DNA of 35,654 bases, taken from positions 1 through 35,654 of the forward strand of contig JAJZQG010000068.1 of NCBI GenBank assembly GCA_021847645.1. Direction: 5' to 3'. Within the stretch, counting starts at the first letter, position 1; each line of letters opens with the position of its first letter. This DNA comes from Myxococcales bacterium. Lineage in GTDB: Bacteria; Myxococcota_A; Polyangia; Polyangiales; Polyangiaceae. This document shows, piece after piece, positions 8,741 through 15,853 of the stretch. The notes under the pieces were generated by a model. It was not told the origin of the DNA. It saw only the letters and a program-made list of their open reading frames with translations, and made no database searches. The translations under genes were made by a program, and so were the position numbers.

Positions 8741-9739
8741 TCAGGGAAGATAGGCGCAGTCGTTCGATGTGAGGCAGTCCATCACCGGGGCGCAGGACGG
8801 GTCCTGCTCGCAGGTCTGGGGGACCTCGTCTGCGCAGCGATTCGACGCCGAGAACATCATCTGCGCGCATGCCTCGCAGTCGGCGTCAGCGGTCGAGGGC
8901 GTCGCGGCGCAAATCGTCGTGCTGCACTCGTACTGGCACACATCCGGGTCGCAGATGCAACTCCGCGCGTACCCGGCCAACACCAGCGCCGCGTCCTTGT
9001 GCAGCGTGAGGCAGCACTGCTGACAATCAACCAGACCGGCGCAAGTGCTATCGCCGGGAGCGCTTCCCGCTTCCGCCGACCCGTCGACCTTCCCGCCGGC
9101 GTCCGTGGCGCCCCCCCCCGCATCCGTCTGCCCGGCGTCCGCGCCCGCATCCGGTGACGACGGGGTGCTGCCCTGCGTCGTGTCCCAGGAGGTGTCCGCC
9201 AGAAGATAGCAAGCGCCTCCCGCCACGGGCGTCGTCTTGTACGTCGAAGGATCGACGGTGACCTCGACGAACTTGACCTGGCTCAGCTTGCCGACGGACT
9301 GGCTGGGGAACACGCCTACGGAGGAGATGCTCATGGTTCCGGAAGAAGCAAAGAAGATCTTCTTGGTGGGTGCCTTGTCGTCCTGGTCGAGCCGGACGCA
9401 GTGGGTGCATGTTGCGTAGTCGGTTTCCTTCGACAGATCGAATGTCCCAGTCGCGAGGCTCTGTCCCTTGGGCGGGAAGAACTCGATCGACAGGAAGTCG
9501 TTGTCCGATGCTCCCTCGTTGGGCTGGAAGATCGTGAAGAGCGATGTCGTCGACGATGCCTGGAAGGACTGCGCCGTAATGGTGGGGCACTGAGGGCTCG
9601 AGCCGCCGGGTGATCCTCCCGAACCGCTCTTGGTGCAACCCATCGTCATCATCGCCGCCACGGCCCCCAGCGCGAGCAGGAGGGGAATCCGCGGAGTGCG
9701 ACGCCGTCGCCGAACAAGCAGGACGCCGGCCACCAGCAT
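8741..9739 (-). other. Second lipoprotein module within the 748-residue frame, possibly a separate gene
   Basis: An internal ATG at 9739-9737 (residue 417 of the long frame) could start a separate 332-residue lipoprotein. Its signal would have five arginines, then a hydrophobic stretch, then MTMGC with Cys451 as the lipid-modified cysteine. The mature part starts with a Gly/Ser-rich linker and ends with about 16 cysteines after an Asp-Ala-Gly-rich linker. I see no good ribosome site before the internal ATG, so whether it is a fusion or a lost stop codon cannot be settled here. Function unknown. Confidence 0.45.
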
Positions 9740-10987
9740 CCACGCGAAAGGCCAGCGGTCGCCCGTCGAAGGCGCGGACACCGAACAACTGATACCCAAC
9801 TTGGCAAGAATCTCGGCAATGTCGACGGAGCTCGGCGGCTGGCGGTGCGTGTTGTCTTGCGCCGGGTGCGAGTCATCGGGCACCACGCCCGGGCTCGCAT
9901 GGCCTCCGGTCGCCCCGGAACCGCCAAACGCTCCACCATCGGAGCCGCCTCCCGTACCTCCCGTACCTCCCGTACCTCCCGTACCTCCCGTACCTCCTGC
10001 ACCTCCAGCACCGCCCGTGCCGCCGTCTTGCCCGGTGCCGCTGCAATGCGGCGACGTGCACACGAAGTCCGCTCCATTGAAAGCGCAGACCTGGCCGTTC
10101 GTGCACTCGGCGTCCGTGAAGCAGAGGTCGCCGTCGAAGCTGCCCTCGCGGCAGCAGTAACCTTGCCCGTTCCACGCGCAGATGTTGGACCCGCAGGACT
10201 GGGTGTCGTCGTTCCCGAAGCAGTCCTGGACCAGGTCCCCGCAGTCGCCGCCGGAAACGGTCTGAACGGCGAGGGCATTATCGTAGTAGTTCCGCAGGAT
10301 GTCCGTCGCCGACTTCCCCTGGTTGGCCAGGCAGCTGGCGCCGTTCTGGCTCATGCAGCCCCGGTTGTCGGGGTTGCTCAAGGATCCTTGCTTGGATGCG
10401 GACGCATTGGCGCCGCTCTTTCCGTTGTTGTAGGTGACGTATTTCTCATAGCCGTTGGACAGGGAGCTGGGCTTGACGTGGCCCTGGCAATCCGGCGCGG
10501 ACGTGTTCGGGTCTCCTGCAACGTAGAAGGGACACGTGAGCTTTCCGCCATTGCTCAGCACCATGCCGGAGGTCTCCCGGACAGCCTGGTAATCGGCCTC
10601 GGAGGGGCCATTGGGACGATACGAGCAGGAGTAGACCTGGCAGCTTTGGGAGTTGCAGATCGACGCGTGGCTGCCCAGATAGCGATAAGCGTACGTACGA
10701 GCGGCGATGGCCTGGGCCTTGCGCGCCTCGAGCGGGGCATTGGCGGGAGACTCGCAAGCCACCACGCCGGCCAAGTACGTTTCCATGTCCACCGATCCCA
10801 CGCCCTTGACGGGAACGGTCTTCCGGCACTGGGTCGGCGTGTCGACCCGCTGGTCGGCCTGGCTGGTGCTATCGACACTCTCGCTCTCGTCCATCGAGCC
10901 GCTGCCACAAGCTGCCGCGAGGGCGACGCTCGCCGTGGCGGCGAGCACGAGAAGCGCGATCCGCGTTGCCATGGGTGAGGAGTGCAT
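8741..10987 (-). CDS. SpoIID-domain surface lipoprotein with MYXO-CTERM-like signal, fused to a second lipoprotein module
   Basis: One uninterrupted 748-residue frame. An N-terminal lipoprotein signal (ALAAAC lipobox) is followed by a SpoIID-like region (DMETYLAGVVACESPANAP, then EARKAQAIAARTYAYRYLG). SpoIID family proteins act on peptidoglycan glycan strands. Next come a Cys-rich region (residues ~250-315), a Gly-Gly-Thr repeat, and an ISCSVSAPSTGDRWPFAWML helix ending in five arginines (~430), which looks like a MYXO-CTERM sorting signal. Without any stop the frame continues into a second lipoprotein-like signal (lipobox Cys451). It then passes through a domain with no recognised family, an Asp-Ala-Gly-rich linker and a Cys-rich tail. 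The ATG at 10987 has GAGG 8 nt upstream. Cell-envelope role inferred. It is convergent with bamB and unrelated in function. Confidence 0.7.
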   Translation of the reverse strand: MHSSPMATRIALLVLAATASVALAAACGSGSMDESESVDSTSQADQRVDTPTQCRKTVPVKGVGSVDMETYLAGVVACESPANAPLEARKAQAIAARTYAYRYLGSHASICNSQSCQVYSCSYRPNGPSEADYQAVRETSGMVLSNGGKLTCPFYVAGDPNTSAPDCQGHVKPSSLSNGYEKYVTYNNGKSGANASASKQGSLSNPDNRGCMSQNGASCLANQGKSATDILRNYYDNALAVQTVSGGDCGDLVQDCFGNDDTQSCGSNICAWNGQGYCCREGSFDGDLCFTDAECTNGQVCAFNGADFVCTSPHCSGTGQDGGTGGAGGAGGTGGTGGTGGTGGTGGGSDGGAFGGSGATGGHASPGVVPDDSHPAQDNTHRQPPSSVDIAEILAKLGISCSVSAPSTGDRWPFAWMLVAGVLLVRRRRRTPRIPLLLALGAVAAMMTMGCTKSGSGGSPGGSSPQCPTITAQSFQASSTTSLFTIFQPNEGASDNDFLSIEFFPPKGQSLATGTFDLSKETDYATCTHCVRLDQDDKAPTKKIFFASSGTMSISSVGVFPSQSVGKLSQVKFVEVTVDPSTYKTTPVAGGACYLLADTSWDTTQGSTPSSPDAGADAGQTDAGGGATDAGGKVDGSAEAGSAPGDSTCAGLVDCQQCCLTLHKDAALVLAGYARSCICDPDVCQYECSTTICAATPSTADADCEACAQMMFSASNRCADEVPQTCEQDPSCAPVMDCLTSNDCAYLP
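9951..9995. repeat. Five tandem 9-bp repeats (CCCGTACCT)
   Basis: Five perfect head-to-tail copies of CCCGTACCT. On the minus strand, in the frame of the surface protein, they encode repeated Gly-Gly-Thr in the linker between the Cys-rich part and the MYXO-CTERM-like segment. Such a repeat can change length by slippage without shifting the frame. Confidence 0.9.
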
Positions 10988-11307
10988 GCACGAAGCCTCG
11001 TTGGCGGAAGAAGCGTACGGAGATAGTCGGGTTCAGTATGCAACGCCCAAGCCAGGGACGCCATGGTGTTCGCGCTGTGCCGCGCGCCGGACGAGCACGG
11101 AGGGCGAGGTCCGTGATGAGCGGCCGAGGGCGTGGGAACGGACGGGCGGCGGCGCTGCCTGACGGGAACGTCATTGGGGACGACTTGCCGCGGGCCTCGG
11201 GTGTGACGCGCAAGCTGTGTCGCGAATCTCATTGGGAAGCGGCAGATCCCAATGGGAACGTCTGGATCCCGCCCCTGGGCCCCGACAGGCACTTGGGGAG
11301 CGCCGTG
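10988..11307. other. 320-nt gap upstream of the surface protein gene
   Basis: No convincing gene. It should hold the promoter of the leftward surface-protein gene and the 3' end of the sigma-factor operon. I find no clear -35/-10 pair. The one distinct element is the inverted repeat at 11230-11254. Confidence 0.5.
11230..11254 (-). terminator. Inverted repeat downstream of the sigma/Spy operon
   Basis: Perfect 8-bp arms CATTGGGA and TCCCAATG around a 9-nt loop, 54 nt past the stop of the Spy-like gene on the minus strand. There is no T-run, so it is a weak terminator candidate. It could equally be an operator. Confidence 0.35.
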
Positions 11308-11799
11308 CTATCGCGATGTTTCGGGCGGTGGGATGGGCATAGGCCAACCGCCGGGGCCGGGTCCCATTCCGGGCCCTTGACCAGGCCCCATTCCGGGGCC
11401 TCCTCCGGGCGGCGGCGGCGGAGGTGGTGGTTGCGGTGGACGGCGGGCCTTGATCTGGTCGAAGCGCGCCTGTTGCTCCGGCGTCAATACTGCCCGCATT
11501 TCCCGATCCATCTGCTCGTTGATGGCTTGCACCTTCGGGTAGGCCTGCCGAATCAGCGCGTCCAACTCCGGTCGGTGCGCCTCGAAGATCGCGTGGATCT
11601 TGTCCTGCTGCTCCGCGCTCAGATTCAGCTCCTCGAACGGAATCGGCGCGGGCATCGGCGGAGGTCCCGGATGCCCGTGACCCGAATCCACCCAACGATA
11701 GATTCCCGCCCCGGTGACCGTTCCCGCGGCGAATGTCGCCACGAGCAACAGCGCCGTCAGCAGCCTGACCCTGCCGAGCGTGCTCTCAATCTGCGCCAT
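11308..11799 (-). CDS. Spy/CpxP-like periplasmic sensor with proline-rich tail
   Basis: 163 residues. One N-terminal membrane segment (residues ~13-33) is followed by a short His-containing stretch (DSGHGHPGPPP). A helical domain then holds two LTxxQ-type motifs (LSAEQQDKI and LTPEQQARFD), the signature of the Spy/CpxP/CnrX family. The last ~50 residues are a Pro-rich, then Gly-Pro-Met-rich low-complexity tail. Members act as periplasmic chaperones or as metal/envelope-stress sensors that control an anti-sigma factor. The gene overlaps the 3' end of the anti-sigma-like gene by 14 nt and belongs to its operon. By analogy with the CnrYXH arrangement it may sense metal or envelope stress; the signal is unknown. 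Confidence 0.72.
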   Translation of the reverse strand: MAQIESTLGRVRLLTALLLVATFAAGTVTGAGIYRWVDSGHGHPGPPPMPAPIPFEELNLSAEQQDKIHAIFEAHRPELDALIRQAYPKVQAINEQMDREMRAVLTPEQQARFDQIKARRPPQPPPPPPPPGGGPGMGPGQGPGMGPGPGGWPMPIPPPETSR

Positions 11800-12136
11800 G
11801 GCTCTCTCCCAACACCTCGAGGATCTGAGCCGGCTCGGGACGCGCGTCGTTCGCGGCCCACGTCGACAGGACGAATGCCGGCTCGGTCACGGACCGAGCG
11901 CTGTCCACGTTGGGGCTGGTGCTGCTCAGCGCTCCAATCCAGCTGACCAGGGCGATCGCGGCGGCGGCGGCGAGCGCCGGGCCTGCCCAAGCGAGCATCT
12001 GCCTGGCGACGGTGATGCGGCGCCGCCGGGACTCCGTTGCACGGGCGACGACCGAATGCACCATCGATTCCCAGCGTGCGGTGTCGCGCGCCGGATCGAG
12101 GGCAGACAGGTCGAGCCGGTCATCCTGCTGATTCAT
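11786..12136 (-). CDS. Small single-pass membrane protein, putative anti-sigma factor
   Basis: 116 residues. A charged cytoplasmic N-terminus (~45 residues) is followed by one membrane helix (about residues 47-70, Ala/Ile-rich) and a short periplasmic C-terminus. There is no HxxxCxxC zinc motif, so it is not a ZAS-type anti-sigma factor. The assignment rests on position: its ATG overlaps the TGA of the ECF sigma gene (ATGA), and it is followed by a Spy/CpxP-like gene. Cytoplasmic binding of the sigma factor and periplasmic contact with the Spy-like protein would fit. Sequence alone does not prove the role. Confidence 0.62.
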   Translation of the reverse strand: MNQQDDRLDLSALDPARDTARWESMVHSVVARATESRRRRITVARQMLAWAGPALAAAAAIALVSWIGALSSTSPNVDSARSVTEPAFVLSTWAANDARPEPAQILEVLGESHGAD

Positions 12137-12684
12137 GTGCTACCCCGTTCTGCGTCCTGGTTTTCGAGCCGGCCGCGCAGCTCCCGCCGAGCCTGGAACA
12201 GATGCTGCCTGGACGCCACTTCGGAGATTCCCAGCGCTGCGCCGATCTCCGGATGCGTCCAGCCTTCCAGGTCGTGCAGCAGCAACACCTCGCGTTGCAC
12301 CGGGCCGAGCGACTGCAGCAGCTGCAGCAATCGTCTGCGCAGCGGCGCGTCGGGAAGCGCCGCGTCATCGCCACCCTCCGCCTCCCGACCGCCCGGCGAC
12401 ACGTCGCGCAGTCTCCTCCGGTCGAGCCAATTCCTGGCCTGGTTGCGCACGATCGCCACGAGCCAGCCGGCGAATCGCCGCGGCTCGCGGCACGTCTCGA
12501 TGCGCTCGAGCGCGAGCAAGAATGCATCCTGCGCGACGTCTTCCGCGTCGGCCGGGCGTCCCACCACCGCGAGCGCCACGGAGTAGGCCGCCCGCAGGTA
12601 CGCCCGCGCGAGGGCGTCGAACGCCGGCACGTCGCCACGTTGAGCGCGTACCACGAGGGAGGCGGTTGCATCTTCATCCAGCAC
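12133..12684 (-). CDS. ECF-family RNA polymerase sigma factor
   Basis: 183 residues from the GTG at 12684-12682, which has AGGA 6 nt upstream. An alternative longer start at 12750 adds 22 poorly conserved residues. Region 2 is visible as DAEDVAQDAFLLALERIETC, then FAGWLVAIVRNQARNWL. Region 4 is visible as LGPVQREVLLLHDLEG, then HPEIGAALGISEVASRQHLF. Regions 1.2 and 3 are absent, as expected for group 4 (ECF) sigma factors. It is translationally coupled to the membrane protein that probably holds it inactive. It transcribes away from the SDR operon; nothing links it to the catabolic genes except adjacency. Confidence 0.88.
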   Translation of the reverse strand: MLDEDATASLVVRAQRGDVPAFDALARAYLRAAYSVALAVVGRPADAEDVAQDAFLLALERIETCREPRRFAGWLVAIVRNQARNWLDRRRLRDVSPGGREAEGGDDAALPDAPLRRRLLQLLQSLGPVQREVLLLHDLEGWTHPEIGAALGISEVASRQHLFQARRELRGRLENQDAERGST

Positions 12685-12931
12685 GGGTTGTCCTACACCC
12701 CAAGACAGTCGGCCCGGCCAAAGCGTTAGGCGACGTGATGCGGCGCGCACGCGAGCGTCGGCCGGCAGGCGTTCGAGTCTACGCCGTCACGAGACCGCAC
12801 GATAGCGGTGCCTATGATGGGACGCGCGGGGGCCCGGGGGCGGGCGAGGAAGACGCGCGGTGCTGCGCCTGCGGAATGATCCGGCCTGGCGGGCCGGGTG
12901 CGACGGCGCATATCCGATGTTGTGGAGGCCA

Positions 12932-12948
12932 GCGCACGCGGTGTGCGC
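12932..12948. promoter_or_regulatory. Inverted repeat abutting the TetR-type operator
   Basis: 6-bp arms GCGCAC and GTGCGC with a 5-nt spacer. The right arm continues into a perfect GTGCGCAC palindrome and runs directly into the CCGAAC operator. It may be a second protein-binding site; the base composition makes chance plausible. Confidence 0.35.
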
Positions 12949-12966
12949 ACCGAACGAATGTTCGGT
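12949..12966. promoter_or_regulatory. TetR-type operator candidate, copy 1 (ACCGAAC-N4-GTTCGGT)
   Basis: Perfect 7-bp arms ACCGAAC and GTTCGGT with spacer GAAT. The same arms and spacing recur before bcrC (30351-30366), with only the last spacer base differing in the shared 16 bp. The core resembles CNAACGNNCGTTNG, the pseudopalindrome recalled for the phenylacetate regulator PaaR (TetR family), with one mismatch. It lies 291 nt before the SDR start and 19 nt before a possible -35 box. No TetR gene is in the window. Confidence 0.65.
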
Positions 12967-12984
12967 CGGTACGCCCGGAAGACC

Positions 12985-13012
12985 TTGACACCGCCGGGTG
13001 GGTTGGTATGCA
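12985..13012 (+). promoter_or_regulatory. Possible promoter of the SDR/thiolase operon
   Basis: A perfect TTGACA (12985-12990), then 16 nt, then a weak -10 TATGCA (13007-13012). The leader would be about 240 nt. The -10 is poor, so this is tentative. Confidence 0.3.
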
Positions 13013-13256
13013 GGAGGGCAATCACGAGCGCACGCAGGGCACGCTCCGGCGTGAGCAGCGCGGGCACCCCGTCCGAAAGCCCGGATCGGGATCACCGCGG
13101 CAGCTACCATGGGACAGGATGCATGAGCGCTGGCGGCTGGGCAGGTGACGGAGGACGGATTGCTCTGGGAGCCGGAGGCGACAGAGCATTGGCTCGAGGC
13201 CGTAATGCGAGGCGAAGCGGGCGCGGCGGACAACGTTGACAACGGGAGGTGCTACC

Positions 13257-14006
13257 GTGGATCTGGGACTCGTGGGCAAAGCAGCAATCATCACCGGGGG
13301 AAGCGTGGGCATCGGAAGGGCGATCGCCCTGCGCCTGGCTCGCGAAGGCGCGAACGTTGCGGTCAACTACCGTCGCCATGACGCCGAGGCCAAGGAGCTC
13401 GTCGCCGAGGTCGAGAAGATGGGACGACGGGCACTGGCGGTGAAAGCGGATGTGTCCAGCTACGCGGACGCCGAGCGCATGGTGCAGACGGTGGTCAAGG
13501 AGTTCGGCCGCCTGGACATCATGGTGTGCAACGCAGGCATCACGTGGGACGGCGTCATCTGGAAGATGACGGAGCAGCAGTTTGATGCGGTGATCACCAC
13601 GAACCTCAAGGGGTACTTCAACTACAACAAGGCAGCCGCGCTCGTGTTCAAGGAGCAGCGCAGCGGCAAGGTCGTCAACATCTCGTCGATCAACGGCATG
13701 CGCGGCAAGTTTGCGCAGGCCAACTACGCTGCGTCGAAGGGCGGCGAGATCGCCATGTCCAAGTCGCTCGCGAAGGAGTTGGGCCGCTTCAACGTCAACG
13801 TCAACGTCGTCGCACCCGGCATGGTGCTGACCGACATGATGAAGGAGATCCCTCCCGAGTTTCAGAAGAAAGCGCTGGACGAGACGGTGGTCGGGCGCTT
13901 CGCCACGCCCGAGGATGTAGCGAACCTGGTAGCATTCCTGTCCTCCGACATGTCGAGGCATATTACGGGAGAGGTCATCAAGATCGACGGAGGCCAGTAC
14001 ATCTGA
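13257..14006 (+). CDS. Short-chain dehydrogenase/reductase, possible 3-hydroxyacyl-CoA dehydrogenase
   Basis: 249 residues from the GTG at 13257, which has GGGAGG 7 nt upstream; the longer TTG start at 13236 has no such site. NAD(P)-binding TGGSVGIGRA is at the N-terminus, followed by NAGI, a catalytic Ser in SSINGM, and YAASK with the catalytic Tyr and Lys. It is a classical FabG-like SDR. It heads an operon with an SCP2-type thiolase and a DUF35 protein. In the benzylsuccinate pathway the SDR pair BbsCD oxidises a 3-hydroxyacyl-CoA for the BbsAB thiolase, so an analogous 3-hydroxyaryl-acyl-CoA oxidation is a reasonable inference. BbsCD is a heterodimer; only one SDR is present here. The exact substrate is unknown. 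Confidence 0.85.
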   Translation: MDLGLVGKAAIITGGSVGIGRAIALRLAREGANVAVNYRRHDAEAKELVAEVEKMGRRALAVKADVSSYADAERMVQTVVKEFGRLDIMVCNAGITWDGVIWKMTEQQFDAVITTNLKGYFNYNKAAALVFKEQRSGKVVNISSINGMRGKFAQANYAASKGGEIAMSKSLAKELGRFNVNVNVVAPGMVLTDMMKEIPPEFQKKALDETVVGRFATPEDVANLVAFLSSDMSRHITGEVIKIDGGQYI

Positions 14007-14066
14007 GCCGCGGACCGAAACGCCGGATCGGGGCGCGGGCCCCGGTCTTGGAGAGCGGAGGATTGC

Positions 14067-15227
14067 ATGTCACGAGTCGGAGTCATCGGAATCGGGCACG
14101 GCAAGTTCGGGCGGCGCAGCGACGCCACCGTTCAAGAGCTTGCCTTCGAAGCCTTCCGCGCAGCCTTGAAGGACGCCAAGATCGACAAGAAAGAGATCGA
14201 CGCGTCGGTCATCGGCGCGGTGCCGGAGTATCACAAGCAGCGCTCGGTGGCGGGAGTCATCCAGGAGTATCTTGGACTCAACCCAGCCCCCACCTGGCTC
14301 ACCGAGGTCGCGTGCGCTTCGGGCAGCGCGGCCATTCGCACCGCGTGGATGGAAATCAAGAGCGGAATGCACAACGTCGTGGCGGTGCTCGGCTGCCAGA
14401 AGATGACCGAGCTGAGCACGGCCGAGATTCTTGCCCTGATGGGCAGGGTCGGCGAAGTCCAGTGGGAATCCGTGTTCGGCACCACCTTCCCCGCGTACTA
14501 CGCCATGTTCGCAAACGCCCACATGCACAAGTACGGCACCACCCACGACCAGTTCCTCCAGGTCGCCGTCAAGAACCACTTCTACGGAGCGAAGAACCCC
14601 AAGGCTCTCTTCCAGAAGCCTATCACCCTCGAGAAAGCCCGCGACTCCGAGCCCGTCGCCTCCCCCTTCTGTGTCTACGACTGCTGCGCCAACGCCGACG
14701 GTGCGGCCTGCATCCTGTTGGCCGAGGAGTCCCGCGCAAAAGCTATCGCCGGCGACCGCGTTATCTGGCTCGATGGCGTCGGCAGCGCCACGGCCAGCAT
14801 GTCTGTGCTCAAGCGGCCCGATCTCGTCAGCCTGCCGTCTGCCTCCCAGGCCGCGAGGCAAGCCTACCAAATGGCCAATGTTACACCTGCCGATATCAAG
14901 GTCGCCGAGGTGCACGACTGCTTTACCGTCGCAGAAGTCCTCGCCTACGAAGACCTGGGCTTCTGCGAGAGGGGCCAGGGCGGCAAGTACATCGAAGACC
15001 GGCGTTCCTACATCGGAGGCGGTGGCGTCGCCGTCAACGTGGATGGTGGCCTGAAGGCCAAAGGCCACCCCATCGGCGCGACCGGAGTGTCCATGGCCCA
15101 CGAGATCGTCTTGCAGCTGCGCGGCGAGGCGGGCGAACGCCAGGTGCCCAACGCCGACGTCGGACTCACTCACAACGTCGGTGGCATCGGCCAGTATACC
15201 TTCGTGCACGTCTTCAGGAGGAACTGA
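14067..15227 (+). CDS. SCP2-type thiolase, BbsB-like
   Basis: 386 residues; ATG at 14067 with GCGGAGG upstream. It is a thiolase-fold protein with the nucleophilic-type Cys83 in ACASGSAA, EVHDCFTVAEVLAYED in the second half, and the GHPIGATG and HNVGGIG motifs near the C-terminus. This is the SCP-x/SCP2 branch rather than the FadA branch. Such thiolases commonly need a DUF35 partner, and a DUF35 gene follows 2 nt downstream. BbsA-BbsB, which cleaves benzoylsuccinyl-CoA to benzoyl-CoA, has the same pairing (recalled). A benzoyl-CoA-yielding thiolysis would feed directly into the rest of this island, but the substrate could equally be a phenylpropionate-type or aliphatic 3-oxoacyl-CoA. Confidence 0.82.
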   Translation: MSRVGVIGIGHGKFGRRSDATVQELAFEAFRAALKDAKIDKKEIDASVIGAVPEYHKQRSVAGVIQEYLGLNPAPTWLTEVACASGSAAIRTAWMEIKSGMHNVVAVLGCQKMTELSTAEILALMGRVGEVQWESVFGTTFPAYYAMFANAHMHKYGTTHDQFLQVAVKNHFYGAKNPKALFQKPITLEKARDSEPVASPFCVYDCCANADGAACILLAEESRAKAIAGDRVIWLDGVGSATASMSVLKRPDLVSLPSASQAARQAYQMANVTPADIKVAEVHDCFTVAEVLAYEDLGFCERGQGGKYIEDRRSYIGGGGVAVNVDGGLKAKGHPIGATGVSMAHEIVLQLRGEAGERQVPNADVGLTHNVGGIGQYTFVHVFRRN

Positions 15228-15229
15228 AC

Positions 15230-15688
15230 ATGTTCAGCTGGTTCGGCAAGGTCAGCTTCGTTCCCTTCTCGAAGGTCCAGGACTTCGCCGTCCACCTCAA
15301 GGACGGCCGCCTGATGGGGTCGCGCTGCAAGGCCTGCGGATACAAGACATTCCCCCCGCGGGCCGATTGCCCCGACTGCTTGTCTGGCGACTTCGAGTTC
15401 GTCGAGTACAACGGCAAGGGCAAGGTCTTCACCTACTCCACCATAGCGGCCGCGCCGACGGGCTTCGACGACATCGCGCCCTACACCGTGGTGGTGGTCG
15501 ATCTGGAGGAAGGGGGACGATTGCTGGGGTGGTTGGGCGAGTCGATCGAGCTCAACGATCTCGACATTGGCATGGCTGTCCAGACGGTGCCGCGCATCGA
15601 CGAGGCATCGGAGGAGATAAAGGTCTACTACACGATTGAGAGAGCCGGGACCACGTGGGGCAAGGCGCCGCAGCCGCATCTCGGCTGA
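15230..15688 (+). CDS. DUF35 zinc-ribbon/OB-fold protein, BbsA-like thiolase partner
   Basis: 152 residues; ATG at 15230 follows AGGAGGAAC. An N-terminal helix precedes a zinc ribbon (CKACG, then CPDCLSG) and an OB-fold with GKGKVFTYSTI and PYTVVVVDLEEGGRLLG. DUF35 proteins bind acyl-CoA and form obligate complexes with SCP2-type thiolases. The length is close to that of BbsA (recalled as ~145 residues). It is tightly coupled to the thiolase gene (2-nt gap). A strong hairpin (15793-15829) follows the gene. Confidence 0.85.
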   Translation: MFSWFGKVSFVPFSKVQDFAVHLKDGRLMGSRCKACGYKTFPPRADCPDCLSGDFEFVEYNGKGKVFTYSTIAAAPTGFDDIAPYTVVVVDLEEGGRLLGWLGESIELNDLDIGMAVQTVPRIDEASEEIKVYYTIERAGTTWGKAPQPHLG

Positions 15689-15792
15689 CCGGCGGCGGCG
15701 CGGCCAAGCGACCCCGAACGTCGCGCCCCCTTTTCCCCCTCGCCCCATGGTGTCGCGCGTCGCGCCACGCCGGCAACGCCGCGCAGATTCCC

Positions 15793-15829
15793 GGCCGGGC
15801 TGATTGCGTGCATCCTTCTCAGCCCGGCC
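15793..15829 (+). terminator. Strong hairpin between the thiolase operon and kor operon
   Basis: Perfect 11-bp arms GGCCGGGCTGA and TCAGCCCGGCC around a 15-nt loop, followed by TCGTTTC. It is well placed to terminate the SDR-thiolase-DUF35 transcript. It ends only 24 nt before the kor start, so it could instead be an attenuator for kor. Confidence 0.6.
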
Positions 15830-15853
15830 TCGTTTCCCAGAGCAGGTTCCATC

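Larger units (their letters stand above)
12685..13256. other. 572-nt divergent intergenic region with regulatory sites
   Basis: Lies between the sigma gene and the SDR gene, both reading outward. Open frames in it have Arg/Pro-rich composition and no recognisable domain or ribosome site, so I call no gene. It contains the pseudopalindromes at 12932-12966 and a possible promoter at 12985-13012. Confidence 0.6.

Noticed and set aside
9845..10978. Plus-strand open frame opposite the SpoIID-domain gene
   Set aside because: Low-complexity Arg/Ala/Val translation with a repeat-derived Ser-Arg-Thr run. The minus strand carries the lipobox and SpoIID motifs.
11881..11899. Palindrome GCTCGGTC-N3-GACCGAGC
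   Set aside because: It lies inside the coding region of the anti-sigma-like gene, far from a promoter. GC-rich codons make such pairs likely by chance.
12898..13239. Possible small gene in the sigma-SDR intergenic region
   Set aside because: Arg/Gly-rich translation, no ribosome site, no domain; it also covers the operator and possible promoter.
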